Below, piece after piece: positions 9,639 through 21,855 of a stretch of DNA of 64,000 nt. The position numbers and the translations under genes are program-made. Source of the stretch: Dichomitus squalens LYAD-421 SS1 (Eukaryota > Basidiomycota > Agaricomycetes > Polyporales > Polyporaceae); contig NW_006766883.1 in assembly GCF_000275845.1 (NCBI RefSeq), positions 1,935,722-1,999,721 on the forward strand, in the 5' to 3' direction. The notes below the pieces were generated by a model. It had not been told where the DNA came from and did no database searches. It was given only the letters and a program-made list of their open reading frames with translations. Each line of letters opens with the position of its first letter. Positions within the stretch are counted from its first letter, which is position 1.

Positions 9639-10823
9639 TTACGCCTTCTCATCAACCGCAAGGGGAGTGCTCGTCTCAGCAGGTGGCTCTGCCTTTGCGG
9701 GCTCATCAGCCTTGACTTCTCCAGCTTTCGCGGGTTCTTCAATCTCCGTCGATTGATCGGCCGTCGCCTGAGCTTCTTCCTTTGCCGCAGGCTCCTCTGG
9801 TTTCGATCCTTCGACCTTCTCGACGTCCGCTGCGGCAGGAGTCTCTCCCGCTGGTCCCTGAGGCTTCTCAACCGCAGGCTCCTCTTCCTTCGCAGGTGGC
9901 GCAGGAGCTTCCTCCTCCACGGGAGCAGTGATTTCCAGCTTAGCAGGAGGGGGAGGGGGAGGAGTAGCATCCTTCTTCGCGTCCTCCCCAGACAGGCCCT
10001 TGACGAGGTCCTCCGCGTCCGCACCAGTCAGCCCGAGCTCCTTCACGAGCGCCTCCAGGTCGTCCTCCGTGACGTCCACCCCGTGCAGGTTGGCATCCCC
10101 GAGCAGCTCCCCAGCGTCGCTTTCGCCTTCGCGGCGGGAGGCCTTCGTCTTGATCGGGGATGGCGCGGGAGAGATGTGCTCGGGGTTCATCTGTGCGGGG
10201 GAGTACGCGCCGGGGATGCCGACGGGGACGGCGCGGAGGATGGGCCGGTCTTCCTCAAGGGGGTCCCATTCTTCCTTGAGGCGCAGGAATTGGTCGAGCT
10301 CGTTGAACTCTACGGCGTCCTCGCTGAGCAATTGCGCGCTCTGTCAGACATGGAGGCGGGAAGCCATTGGGTGGGATGCTACGTACAAGTCCTGGAAGGT
10401 CTGTGAACCGATTTACGATATTAGCATACAGTTATCCCTATAACCCGTGTGTGCAGGGAGAACTCACCCCGGGAAACTCTCCGCCGATGAGAAGGCCAGG
10501 CAGCTGTTGCTTGTCTGCACAAGCTCGAGTCAGCTCCCGGGTGGGAAAGGTGTCGGGCGAGCGGGAAGCAGACTAGTACTAGCCTAGTGGTGCTTTTCGC
10601 CGCCAGAGCTTCTTGGCCTCCTCATCCGAGGCGAGATCGTAGGACGTGAACTGGACCTTCTTGACCTGCAAGACCCGGAGGATGTATTCTGCGTAGGATG
10701 ATTGCGATGTATGAGCTGCTGTAGCGACATCGGTCAATGCATGGCGCACAGACCTTGGCGCTGCCTGAGCGCGGGTTGGGAAGCGATGGTAGTGAGGAAG
10801 ACCTGTATCGGCGGGTGAGGCAT
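9639..10823 (-). CDS. SH3BGR / thioredoxin-fold protein with Glu/Ala/Pro-rich tail
   Basis: The ATG at 10823 begins MPHPPIQVFLTTIASQP, a first beta strand with no CxxC. Exons continue as EYILRVLQVKKVQFTSYDLA and ASDEEAKKLWRRKAPL, then KQQLPGLLIGGEFPG, TFQDF and AQLLSEDAVEFNELDQFL. This matches the SH3-domain-binding Glu-rich (SH3BGR) glutaredoxin-like fold, with cis-Pro in QLPGLL. After LKEEWDPLEEDRPIL comes a low-complexity tail of ~150 residues dominated by Glu, Ala, Pro and Lys, ending AVDEKA. Family members lack redox cysteines and probably act as adaptors. The intron after the KAPL exon appears to use a GC donor (near 10591) because no in-frame GT fits. It is divergent from the MMSDH gene, with 353 bp between starts. 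Confidence 0.8.
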
Positions 10824-11176
10824 GACAGTTGATAGCGAAGACGATGCGAGTTACAGTTGGGAAAGCAGCGCGTACAGCTGGATCAGCGGCTGCGGACCTG
10901 GACGGCGGGGCGGGACGCCCGCAGCCTGGCGGATCAGGGCGGCGACCGACGCGTTGAGGTAATGGGCGCTTGGTGTTTACCCCACATGACTAGCGCGTCC
11001 GGAGCTCGTTCACGCGACGGGAACGGCGGGGGAGGCCCAACCCGTGTGCGTTCCGGAAGCCTGCCGGAACATCTTATATACACCTCCTACGACCTTGCTT
11101 CCACGCCTCCTCCCATATATGTTCCTTCGTCCGCATACGCTCTTGTAAAGACAGGCTCTGCATCTGACATCATACC
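10824..11176. promoter_or_regulatory. Divergent promoter region (SH3BGR-like / MMSDH)
   Basis: Holds the 5' regions of both flanking genes. A TATATA-like patch (CTTATATACACC, near 11074) sits about 100 bp before the dehydrogenase ATG at 11177. Assignment as its core promoter is an inference. Confidence 0.45.
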
Positions 11177-13467
11177 ATGCCTCTCGCCAAGCTTCCTCGT
11201 CCTGCCCAGCTGCGCGTTCGCTCTCTGGCGACCGCCTCTGCGTCCCGGCCCCCGCTCAGCGGTCTGAGCGCGACCGCCAAAACCAAGGCCGAGAAGATCT
11301 CCCAGGAGTGGAAGGGTACGAACGCAACGGGAGCCAACACCAAGAACTTTGTCGGCGGCGAGTTCGTCGAGAGCAAGGCGGAGCAGTGGATTGACGTTGT
11401 TGATCCGGTACGTGAGGCACTCAAGTGTCATTCATCAGAATCTGAGCTTGACAACTGCAATATACTAGGCATCACAAACCCTCTTGACGAGAGTGCCCGA
11501 GACCACTTCCTCGGAGTTCGCACAGGCTGTGGACGCTGCCCAACAGGCTTACAAGACATGGAGCCGCTCTAGTGTTCTCACTCGTCAACGATTCGTCCTG
11601 GAGTATGTTCTTATGCCCGTATGTACTTCCACAAAGTGTATGCTCACGATACGACAGCCTTCAGCACCAGCTAAGGCAAAACGCGGACGCTATCGCGTCC
11701 AGCATTGTGCTCGAGCAAGGAAAGACTTACGCTGGTACATGACTAGAGTCACTGTCTGCCTAGCTTCACAGGCTCATGCTCCAAATTAGATGCGCAGGGT
11801 GATCTTCTCCGAGGGTTGCAGGTGGTAGAAACTATGGCGGGTATTCCCACCGCGCTCCTGGGCGACACTGTTGAAGGTGACTATCAGAGTCTGACGTTTG
11901 ACGATCATAAATTCACACTGCTCTACAGTCTCAAAAGACATGGATACCTCGACCCGTCGACTGCCCTTGGGTGTCTGCGCTAGGTTTGTTGTCGTTAGCT
12001 GTAAATCAAACTAACACGCTGATGATTACAACTATCCATAGCATCGCGCCCTTCAACTTCCCCGCGTGAGTGTCAGTTTGCGATGCTGAAGACGGCATAC
12101 TCACCTTCCGTGCAGTATGATTCCCCTTTGGACAATCCCCGTCGCCCTCGCCACCGGCAACACGCTCGTGCTCAAGCCCTCCGAACGAGACCCCGGCGCC
12201 GCGATGATCATCGCAGAGCTCTGCCAGAGAGCAGGACTCCCAGCAGGTGTGCTGAACGTCGTGCACGGCACTGTCCCGACTGTCAACGCCATCTGTGACC
12301 ACCCCAAGATCAAGGCGATCAGCTTTGTGGGAGGTGATCGTGCGGGCAAGCACATCTACGAGCGGTAGGTGTGTTCGTGGCGTTGTTCAAACGTATGGCT
12401 CACATGTTCTTACAAAGCGGCCGTGCTTCTGGCAAAAGAGTGCAGGCGAACTTGGGTGCGAAGAACCATGCGGTTCTAATGCCAGACGGTGCGTTGCACT
12501 GAGTGATGGCGAGGAGATGGGAACTGAGTCCTCTTGACAGCCAACAAGAACCACGCGTTGAACTCGATCATCGGCGCAGCTTTCGGAGGTAGGATACACG
12601 GCGAACATCCTCACCATCTACATACGCTGACATTCACCCTCAGCCGCTGGCCAGCGATGCATGGCCATCTCCGTCGCCGTTTTGGTCGGCAATGCGCAGT
12701 CTTGGCTGCCTGAGCTCATCGAGCGCGTCAAGAAGCTCAACGTCAACCAAGGCTTCGAGCAGGGCGCCGATCTGTACGCTTTCTATGGTTAGCTTGACAG
12801 CTGGTGCGCGCGCTGATCACCTCTTAGTGGCCCCGTCATCTCTCAGGCCTCGAAGCAGCGCATCACCAGCCTGATTGCCTCGGCCCAGGAGGAGGGCGGC
12901 ATAATCGCGCTCGACGGACGTGGTTACCAAGTTCCCGAGTACCCTGACGGCAACTGGGTCGGACCTACGATCATTGAGGCCACCACCACGATGCGGTGCT
13001 ACCGGTAACGCACATATGCTCCATGCTCAAGTGTTGCATGTACTGATCAGCGTTAGTGAGGAAATCTTCGGCCCTGTCCTCGTCGTGATCAAAGCCGACA
13101 CGCTCGATGACGCGCTCGCGATCGTCAACGAAAACAAGTACGGCAATGGGACAGCCATCTTCACACAGTCTGGGGCGACCGCACGCAAGTTCGAGCGCGA
13201 GGTCGAGGTTGGTCAGGTCGGCATCAACGTGCCCATCCCCGTTCCGCTCCCGATGTTCTCCTGGAGCGGCAACAAGGCCAGCTTCCTTGGGGACATTCCG
13301 TTCTATGGACGCGGGTGAGTAAGTTAATGATAGTGGCGTGCTGGATTCCTGACTACGTCATATAGCGGTATCGACTTCTATACTCAGAACAAGACGACGA
13401 CGGCGCTGTGGAAGGCCGAGGACGCGATTGGGAACAAGGCGTCTGTGGACATGCCTACCCATCATTG
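11177..13467 (+). CDS. ALDH6A1: Methylmalonate-semialdehyde dehydrogenase, mitochondrial
   Basis: About a dozen exons (first ones 11177–11407, 11469–11602, 11658–11734, 11790–11876). The N-terminus is Arg/Ser/Ala-rich without acids ([18 protein letters not shown]), a typical mitochondrial presequence. It then reads [81 protein letters not shown] with the catalytic Cys, [16 protein letters not shown] and [17 protein letters not shown], ending PTHH. These are signatures of the CoA-acylating aldehyde dehydrogenase that converts methylmalonate semialdehyde to propionyl-CoA in valine and pyrimidine catabolism, using NAD and CoA. Length (~530 residues) is usual for the family. Confidence 0.95.
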
Positions 13468-13628
13468 AGCATTCAGCGATCGGTCTGGGATGTGTACACT
13501 GCACTGTACTATAACAATACACCGTTTTGTCATCGAATCTCTGACTGTTGAGCAACCAAACGACAGCAAGCACCACATGATAGCAAGAAAGTATGGAAAA
13601 TGAGCGGTCATACATGGGGACGCCTGTT

Positions 13629-14295
13629 CTACTCGACGGTCTGCGTGCTCACCCCGAACACATCGTCGAGAAATGCGTTCGAGAGCCTCACGCATTGTGC
13701 GTAGACGTTGTCGAACCCGTTCTGCAAGCGAATGCACATCAACCACGGCTGCCGACCCCAAACGAAGCGCAACGAAGGGCACTGACCATGCCGCCGTAGT
13801 ACGGGTCGGGGATGGGCTTGTTGTCGAGATACGATCCCCAGAGGCGGACTTCCGCCGTGGCGTCCCGCGGTTTCATGCCTTGCAGCGCCCGCAGGTTGGC
13901 CTCGTCCGATGCCAGTATGTGCGTGAACCGCTTGAAGTCTGGCTGCTGCACTTGTCGTGCGGAGTGCTTGATTGGGACCTTGTTCTGACCAGAAGCATTC
14001 AAGTCTCAGCCAGGGGGTTCAACGGGCAGCCATTCGGGCAGTTCGCGCGCTACCTTCTTGCAAACCTGCACGGTCCTGCAACGTTTCAAGGAGTGAGGCG
14101 AGAGAAGGAAATGGTTCGTTCATCTTACCGATCGTCAGGATCCTCGCCGATGTGGTAATTCGACGTCCCGGCCGAGTCGACGGTAACGTCTAGACCACGC
14201 TCTTTTGCGACATGCTTGAGGACCGCCTCGCCCATCGGGGACCGGCAGATGTTTCCTAAACACACGACGAGAACCGAAACTTCCTGCGTGGTCAT
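13629..14295 (-). CDS. LTP1: Low-molecular-weight protein tyrosine phosphatase
   Basis: The ATG at 14295 starts MTTQEVSVLVVCLGNICRSP. The P-loop CLGNICRS (CX5R) holds the nucleophile Cys and the phosphate-binding Arg. Exon 1 ends at 14129 after GEDPDDR. Exon 2 gives TVQVCKK, exon 3 NKVPIKHSARQVQQPDF through IPDPYYGGM, and the last exon NGFDNVYAQCVRLSNAFLDD to the TAG at 13629. PDPYYG contains the general-acid Asp, so all catalytic residues are present. Length is ~160 residues, usual for the family. It dephosphorylates phosphotyrosine and acyl-phosphate substrates in the cytosol; no specific target can be inferred. Part of exon 1 reappears at 15250–15404 because of the assembly duplication. 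Confidence 0.93.
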
Positions 14296-15110
14296 GGCAG
14301 CTAAGCGATGAAGACACAAGTTCGATGAGGCGCTGAGCACAGTGCAGGACGTTAGAATATTGCCATATCGAGCATGCGTAGTGTTCGCAAGATACCTTTC
14401 CCAGGAGGACTGCACACATTGCTTCAGGGTCAAGAGCTCTCACTTGTGGGTATAGTTTTCGAGAAAACAATGGTGACCGACTACATGTGTGCATGTGTGG
14501 ATAAGAAAGAGTTGTATGCTTTAGAGAGTCATGACCCTAGCCGTCGTGTGACACGCTATAACCCAACTACACAGGAATGAACGGCGGAGCGAGCATGTAT
14601 GAATAAGTCAGGGGAATGGGCATTACACCGGGTCGGTCTATGAAGTAAGAGCTAGGTAGGATGGGTGATAGCACGGTCAAGGATGAACAGCCAACACAGG
14701 CACCTCAAGTCGGGCTGTTGTTGTAGGTCGGGGTCTAGTCGCTGTAGTGGAGGAGGTATATACTACACCGCGCGGAAAAGTAAACAAAGTGAGGTAAGGC
14801 AGAGGGAACAAGTATTACACCAAGCAAAAGGGAGACAGAGGTGTTATTCACCACTTGATCCACTCGCCGTACATATTCGGGGTCTCCCCGCGAACGTACG
14901 CCTCGAACGTCCGCTTCAGGACCGTCGACCAGTCAAGATCCCGCTTGTCATCCGCCACGAGGTCCTCAGGAAACTCAGCCCGCTCAGTCTGTGTCTGAGC
15001 CTGGTTTGCACCCGCCTGGGCACGCGCTATCCTCTCGCCATTGATGAAGCGAGGTCCGAGGTCCGGCCAATTCCTAGTAGCATCGAAAGGCTGCCACCTA
15101 TTTCACCATG
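14141..15110 (+). repeat. 970-bp direct repeat, copy 1 (left of the gap)
   Basis: Appears identical by eye to 15250–16219 at a constant offset of 1,109 bases, and runs exactly up to the run of Ns. It contains the 3' part of LMW-PTP exon 1, the intergenic region, and the last exon of the glycosyltransferase (14848–15097). Most simply this is a contig end that should have been merged with copy 2. Confidence 0.93.
14848..15097 (-). pseudogene. Duplicate of the last glycosyltransferase exon (probable assembly artefact)
   Basis: Carries the same terminal exon as 15957–16206, with the upstream exons cut off by the Ns. It should not be counted as a gene or a biological pseudogene. Confidence 0.85.
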
Positions 15111-15249
15111 NNNNNNNNNNNNNNNNNNNNNNNNNNNNNNNNNNNNNNNNNNNNNNNNNNNNNNNNNNNNNNNNNNNNNNNNNNNNNNNNNNNNNNNNNN
15201 NNNNNNNNNNNNNNNNNNNNNNNNNNNNNNNNNNNNNNNNNNNNNNNNN
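15111..15249. other. Assembly gap (139 Ns)
   Basis: A run of N between the two copies of the 970-bp repeat. Its length is probably arbitrary, since the flanks overlap rather than being separated. Confidence 0.98.
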
Positions 15250-16219
15250 TCCTCGCCGATGTGGTAATTCGACGTCCCGGCCGAGTCGACGGTAACGTCT
15301 AGACCACGCTCTTTTGCGACATGCTTGAGGACCGCCTCGCCCATCGGGGACCGGCAGATGTTTCCTAAACACACGACGAGAACCGAAACTTCCTGCGTGG
15401 TCATGGCAGCTAAGCGATGAAGACACAAGTTCGATGAGGCGCTGAGCACAGTGCAGGACGTTAGAATATTGCCATATCGAGCATGCGTAGTGTTCGCAAG
15501 ATACCTTTCCCAGGAGGACTGCACACATTGCTTCAGGGTCAAGAGCTCTCACTTGTGGGTATAGTTTTCGAGAAAACAATGGTGACCGACTACATGTGTG
15601 CATGTGTGGATAAGAAAGAGTTGTATGCTTTAGAGAGTCATGACCCTAGCCGTCGTGTGACACGCTATAACCCAACTACACAGGAATGAACGGCGGAGCG
15701 AGCATGTATGAATAAGTCAGGGGAATGGGCATTACACCGGGTCGGTCTATGAAGTAAGAGCTAGGTAGGATGGGTGATAGCACGGTCAAGGATGAACAGC
15801 CAACACAGGCACCTCAAGTCGGGCTGTTGTTGTAGGTCGGGGTCTAGTCGCTGTAGTGGAGGAGGTATATACTACACCGCGCGGAAAAGTAAACAAAGTG
15901 AGGTAAGGCAGAGGGAACAAGTATTACACCAAGCAAAAGGGAGACAGAGGTGTTATTCACCACTTGATCCACTCGCCGTACATATTCGGGGTCTCCCCGC
16001 GAACGTACGCCTCGAACGTCCGCTTCAGGACCGTCGACCAGTCAAGATCCCGCTTGTCATCCGCCACGAGGTCCTCAGGAAACTCAGCCCGCTCAGTCTG
16101 TGTCTGAGCCTGGTTTGCACCCGCCTGGGCACGCGCTATCCTCTCGCCATTGATGAAGCGAGGTCCGAGGTCCGGCCAATTCCTAGTAGCATCGAAAGGC
16201 TGCCACCTATTTCACCATG
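15250..16219 (+). repeat. 970-bp direct repeat, copy 2 (right of the gap)
   Basis: Starts immediately after the Ns inside LMW-PTP exon 1 and runs to the point where copy 1 stops. After it the sequence continues uniquely into the glycosyltransferase. Its left end holds a truncated LMW-PTP exon 1 (15250–15404, minus strand), an artefact of the join. Confidence 0.93.
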
Positions 16220-18440
16220 TCGATAAGCATACTCTTCTCAGCCATCACGAAACAGGCATACCAAAAGTTGTGGAAGTGGTACGAATACGCGCCCTTGAAG
16301 AAGCCGTTGAAACCAAGCGCGTGCGGCGCTGCGCTCTTATCACGAGGAGTGAAGAAGAAATCACCGAATCTAATCAATGAATTTGATCAGTGCGTCACTC
16401 GACAAGACACCAACGATGATTGGTCGCCTACTCAGTGAAGTACGGCTGCGGCGGGCGCTCGCGTTGATAGTCCTCCGTGTTCAACCACGCCGAGTCGAAC
16501 AGCGCGTCGGGTAGGCGCAGTAACAGTGGCTCGAGCGCAGCATCCTTCGTGTACCGCGACACCGTCATCGGATGGAAGTCGAGGCCGTTCTTGAGCGCGG
16601 TGCGGAACAAGAACGTGCCAAGCGCCGAGCCCCTGTTCAGCTTCAGGACCGCAGTGTTGTATCTCTCCAGACGCGACCACCGGTACGCGAACGCGCCCTT
16701 CCATCCCCAGAGCTCTTCCCAGTCGCGCAGGAGGATCGTGTCTGCGTCGAGGTAGATGCCCCCAAAACGGTGGCACAGGACGAACCGCGCCATATCCGAT
16801 AGGATAACGGACAGGCGGTCGTACGACGAGGGCGACTTGGAGCCCACGCGGTTCACCTTGTCGTCGTCCTCCGTCGTCTTCGTGCCAGCCACCTGGGACG
16901 TGTTCGTTCCATCGCCGCTTTCGGACGACAAACTCTCCTTCTGCTGGGGCACCTTTTCCACGACACCGCCCGAATTGAACAGCATGTCCCGCATGTCGCG
17001 CCACTCATCCTTCAGCTCCGGTATGCCGTCCAGTTGCTCAGTCGTGTTCCACAGCTTGAACTGAATCACGTCCTTGAACCGCGGATGCAGGAACGGAGAT
17101 GCCCAAGGGTTCGACTTCAGCTGTTCGAACATGTCACGCACCGCGGTCGGATTGGGGACAGACGCGGCAGGCCCAGGGTTGATCCATAGCCAGAACTTAG
17201 GCCGGCAGATGGTGGGATCGTCGTGCTCGGTGTCGAGGTGCAAACCGACGTTCTGAGTGTAGAGGAACGACAGCAGGGCGAGATAAGGCTTGTCCGTGAA
17301 CGGGCCCGTCCAGAACATGTGGAACAGGTGCGGATTCTCGTCGCAGGATACCGGGCGGTCGTGATGCGGAATATACTTCGGCGGCGGGGGGAAGTGTACG
17401 TGCGGCTCCCAGTCAGCGTTGCGCTTCTTCGTGAAGCCTGCGTTCGGGTCGGCGAGGCCCTGGCTCTTGAGCGCGAGCGCGGGGTTCACCTGCGGGACGG
17501 TCTGCGAGCTGTTCTGGAGCTCGCCGTCCTCGACGTAGATATACTTCCATTCGTCCATTTTCCCTCTCCGCACGCGAGCACCATTGTCGAGCCCTCCGCC
17601 GAGCCGTAGCACCTCAAGACAATCCCGGACATACTGCGCTCATGTGTGAGCTACGGCATAATGCAACGAACGGTAGATTCAGCCCTACCTTGTTCTGAGA
17701 GAAGTCGCAGTGTTCCATGACCACGTCCATGTCCGCCACGCTGCCCGGTAACGGACGCGGGGGATACGCGACATTGGGGGGCTTGCTCTGGATGTCGAGA
17801 TACACACGCTTAGCACCGATACCGATGGTGTTCGACACCGATGGTGGGCGGAAGCGAGAGGGGATGGTCGACGTCTTCCTGGGCGGCAGCGCAGGGTTGA
17901 TGGGCGGAGCGGTCAGTCCAATGGTTTCCGGGACTATGATCCGGTCAGACCTGCAACGATAGCGCAATGAAGTACGTATAACAAGTACTCACTTTTGTGC
18001 GCGCTCGGGTAGTGTCCAGCAGCGACCTCCCACTCCCATATTCGCTGGAGATCCTCGCGTCTGTAAACGAGCGTCGGCGGCTCTTGGTACGCCGGCCAGT
18101 TCCTGTCCTCTGGCACGAAACGATCCCGCAGCGAGAACATCATCGCTATTGTGAACACGAACGCGAGGAAGCCTGCTGCGAGTATCAACCTGCCTCTCCT
18201 CCTGCCAAAGCGCGTGGTAGTGGTCTGGTGCAGCTTGGGAACGTTTGGCAGCATCAGGCGCAAGCGACGTGTGCGGACGCCCGGGATAGGTAGAGATATG
18301 GGGATGAGCCAGGACGAGGAGTAGTGATGACGCTGCCACTTTTCGCGCACGGCGGAGGAGTGCAAGGGGAGGCCGTTGGCTGTTCGCGCTTTTTCGGCAT
18401 GACCGTTTCCGCGCTGCGGGAAGTATATGGAGGATGCCAT
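15957..18440 (-). CDS. GT32-type glycosyltransferase, type II membrane protein
   Basis: The ATG at 18440 (MASSIYFPQRGNG) leads to a cytosolic basic segment and one membrane anchor (RLILAAGFLAFVFTIAMMF). A 59-bp intron then follows YPSAHK and resumes at IPETIGLTAPPINPALPP. The large exon (about 17640–16430) holds LFHMFWTGPFTDKPYLAL, FWLWINPG, DMARFVLCHRFGG and the metal/nucleotide-sugar DXD motif in GGIYLDADTILLRDWEELW. Two more introns join FTEFGDFFFTPRDK to YSYHFHNFW and WQPFDATRNWPDLG; the stop TGA is at 15957. This fits the Gly_transf_sug (DXD) family, probably in the Golgi. Donor sugar and acceptor cannot be read from the sequence. The last exon lies within the duplicated block. Confidence 0.88.
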
Positions 18441-18815
18441 GTCGGGGAGGTCCGGAGGCCCAGCGGCGCGAATGCTGGGGACTAGGAGAGCTATAGGCTA
18501 GTACGCCGTGGGGGTAGATGCGGAGAGACGGGGTGGAAGACGGGGTCGGACGAGCAAGCGTTGCAAGACGTGGACGAGCAGTGGTCGCTCGACTCTCCGC
18601 CTCTCTCGCATCTTGTGCCACGTGCGCTTCCCGTCCATATCTCGAGCCGCCCTCGTACAAACCCTCAACGTTGAACTCTGTTTGTCACTCTAACTCGACC
18701 ACGGGTCGTACATGTACTGTCGACAATGCAGATTCTATGTGTGATTTTGCCCTGAGCTTTGCTACTATTATTACAGTGGTCATACATCTACTCTTTTCCC
18801 GCGCACGCTCCCTAT
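18441..18815. other. Intergenic region
   Basis: Upstream of the glycosyltransferase start and downstream of the pyruvate kinase stop. Only short unsupported ORFs. Confidence 0.5.
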
Positions 18816-21072
18816 CTAACTGGCGCCCAGAGGTTGCTGAGCCAAGTCGGCCGGGTCCGTCGGCACAGACAGGATGCGCAGCGTGTTCGTGTGTCCGAGG
18901 CCACCTTTCCAGCCCTGGACGGCCACGATGGTCGTACCTGTCTTGATGATGTTGAGCGCAAGCGCATTCCGGAGGCCGAACCTGATGCGATTATCGACCT
19001 GGAAGGGGTACATCCTTCAGTACAATGGCTCAGCACATAGACTATCGTAATCCTCCTTACGTCCGTTTGCCACTGGTGGGCCTCGATGCCACGCGGCTCG
19101 GGGTACCAGAAGGGATAGCACCCCCTGTGGAGGTGAATCTGGCGCGCCGTCTGTTGGTTGCGGGTAACTGCTCACAACGAACGTTAACATTGATTCATGT
19201 ATCACCTGTCGCGAGACATACCAGTGATGATGGGGACCGAAGGCCGGTACTTCGAGATCAGACGTGCGGTGTTGCCACTGGTCGAAAGCACGACAATCGC
19301 GCTCGCGTTCTGCTCCGACGCCGCGGCAACAGCGGCCAACGCCACGGTCTCGACAGTCTCCGTGGGGCGAGACGTGATGTCACGCAGCTCGTCGTACAAG
19401 GCAGGGTAACAGATTGCATTCTCCGCGAGCAAGCAGGTCTCCGCCATCATGAGGACTGTTTGGGCGTATGAGTGCAGGCTGCACCACACCATAGAAACTG
19501 AGCTTACCAGACTGGATAGGGTACGAGCCCTTGGCAGTCTCACCAGAAAGCATGACGCAGTCTGCGCCGTCCATGACGGCGTTCGCAACATCGCTGACCT
19601 CTGCACGGGTGGGACGAGGGTTGTACTACAACCGAAGGAAATGAGCTGGCGCCTAACATACAGAAACCTTGAACCCACCGTCATGGACTCGAGCATCTGA
19701 GTGGCGACGATGACGGGCTTGCCGGCCTTGTTGCACTTGGCGATCATCATCTTCTGAGCGAGGAAGACCTGACTGGCAGGAATCTCAATACCAAGATCAC
19801 CACGCGCCACCATGACACCGTCGGTCTCCTTGAGGATCTCGTCGAAGTTCGCGACACCTTGCTCGTTTTCGATCTTGACAATGATCTTGATGTTCGCGCC
19901 GTCGGGACCAAGCACACGGCGAATGTCGCGCACGTCCTCTGCGCGACGGATGAACGACGCGAAGATCATGTCAACGCCGTTTTTGACACCGAACTGGAGG
20001 TCAGCCTTGTCCTTCTCGGACAGAGCGGGAAGGTCGACGTCCGTCTTGGGCAAATTGACGCCCTTGCGAGAGCTGATGTTGCCGTTGTTGAGCGCACGGA
20101 CGCGCACATTATCGCCCTCGACGGCGAGAACGAGAAGGGAGAGAATACCGTCGTCAACATAGACGAGCTTGCCCGGCGCAGTGACCTTGGGCAGGTTTTT
20201 CTGGACGCATACGAAATCAGCTTGGAGTATACGCTTCTTACTGGCTTGCATACTCACGTAGTCGACGTACATGACCTTGTCATCGCAGACATTCTTGTAT
20301 TGGTCGTCTGTAGAAAGGAGGAACTCATGACCGGCCTTGATGGGCCACTGAAGTGATATTGAGTATCAGTAAGAAACAAGGTGTAGCCGAACGATGACAT
20401 GGGTGCGAACTCACGTCGCGTTTGTCCCTCGTCAAACCAGTACGGATCTCCGGCCCTTTCTGCACAATTGGTCAGTCACCGTTGTCTTCGCGAGCGTAAG
20501 AGATACTCATACAGTGTCCAAGGCAATGGCAACAGGGCGGCCCTCAGGCTCAACTACGAGCCGATGAACATTCGTGTATGACACAATCCAAGTAGAAAGG
20601 ACGTACGCGACACCATCTTCCTGGTGTTGTCGATAACGCTCTGGTGGTATTCGTACTCTCCATGGGAGAAGTTCATCCGAACTGGGATTCGCCACGGTTA
20701 TACGCATACATAGATGAGAACACAGCAGCAGGCGGACACAGAACAAAAACACACCGATGTTCACACCCGCCCGGCGCAACTCCGCAAGCTTCTCGACTGT
20801 GTTAACATTCGGCCCTGCATTTCCGTAGCGGTCAGACATGAGATCGTGATGGACGTGACGCGTACAGCGCACCAATCGTCGCGATAATGGACGTCTATGT
20901 TCCGCGCACCGACCGAAAAGTCAGCTGCTGTGGCTGAAAACAAAAATCATGGGCAATCGCGCGCGACGGTACAGACCTTGCGGTGATATTTAGTCTCTTC
21001 CGTCGGCACCTGAGCCTTTGTGGGGTCGAGCGAGGCAGACCATTCGACGCGGGAGGTGATCGGATTGGCCAT
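18816..21072 (-). CDS. PYK1: Pyruvate kinase
   Basis: Many short exons. The ATG at 21072 gives [17 protein letters not shown], followed after introns by [98 protein letters not shown] (the Lys/Glu active-site signature), [19 protein letters not shown] and MLESM. The C-terminal domain reads [18 protein letters not shown] to [19 protein letters not shown] and ends [19 protein letters not shown]. It transfers phosphate from phosphoenolpyruvate to ADP in the last glycolytic step. Metal- and K+-site residues are in the expected order and no truncation is visible. Exon edges in the middle part were not all fixed. Confidence 0.95.
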
Positions 21073-21855
21073 AGCGAGTAAACAGTGAGTCGGCGACGAG
21101 GACAGACCTGCTGGTGGTATGAGGAAGGGGCGAAAAGATCTGCGATGGGTTTTATCTACGCAGGGGGCGCGGAGCTAAAGGGGACGATGATGCGCCGATA
21201 TAAATGTTTATCTCCTCGCACTGGGCCCGCGCTTCGCCACTGCGTTCTATTCGTGACCGCCATCTCTGTTCGTGACAGCCATCTCCGAGTCGTCCCCGAA
21301 CTGCTCTAATCGCATTGGCCAAGACCTCGCACAGTCTCTGACGTCTTTATGAACGTGTCTGGCGGTCATAGGCGACGATCTCTACAATGCGCCGAGTCCG
21401 TCTACAAGTCAAGGTGGCCCGAGTCCCCGCTCCTATCGATGGCGCGGCCGGCTTGCCTCCGTGCCTGCCCCAGCGCGGCAACAAGGCTGGTGTGATATGT
21501 ACGCTCCCCAAAGATCCCACTTGTAACACTCGATCGTACACCACATGTAGTCGGACGATAAGCCGACTTGCGTAAAGATGAGAGCATTGAATATCTTAAC
21601 AGAAGGAGCAATGTGTCTGCATCGTGCCGTCGTGTTCACACACAGATACAACATCCTCCTTGGCATGGTCCACGACGCCGTCTTGGGCTTGGACATCGGT
21701 GAATTGGACTTGGGCTGAAGATTATAGTGGGACGACTATTGCACAATGGAACGGTCACGTGATAATCATGTAGAATACGTCAATGTCGTCTGTCCGTACC
21801 ACTGGCAGCGAGTCCATATTGACACAGTCCGCAACATCGCAGATTGTGCTCGCCA
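21073..21855. other. Intergenic region with pyruvate kinase promoter
   Basis: The first ~200 bases upstream of the ATG contain GATATAAATG (about 21197), a possible TATA element. A minus-strand ORF from ATG 21696 (MSKPKTASWTMPRRM, 87 codons) has no recognisable features and is not called as a gene. Confidence 0.4.

Noticed and set aside
9513..10443. Long plus-strand ORF rich in Ser, Arg and Leu
   Set aside because: It is the antisense shadow of the repetitive Glu/Ala/Pro tail of the SH3BGR-like gene.
15003..15603. ORFs that run through the Ns
   Set aside because: They are open only because N is not a stop; they are not genes.
21433..21696. 87-codon minus-strand ORF from a real ATG between pyruvate kinase and the 7-TM gene
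   Set aside because: No recognisable features, and it sits in the expected promoter region; not enough to call a gene.
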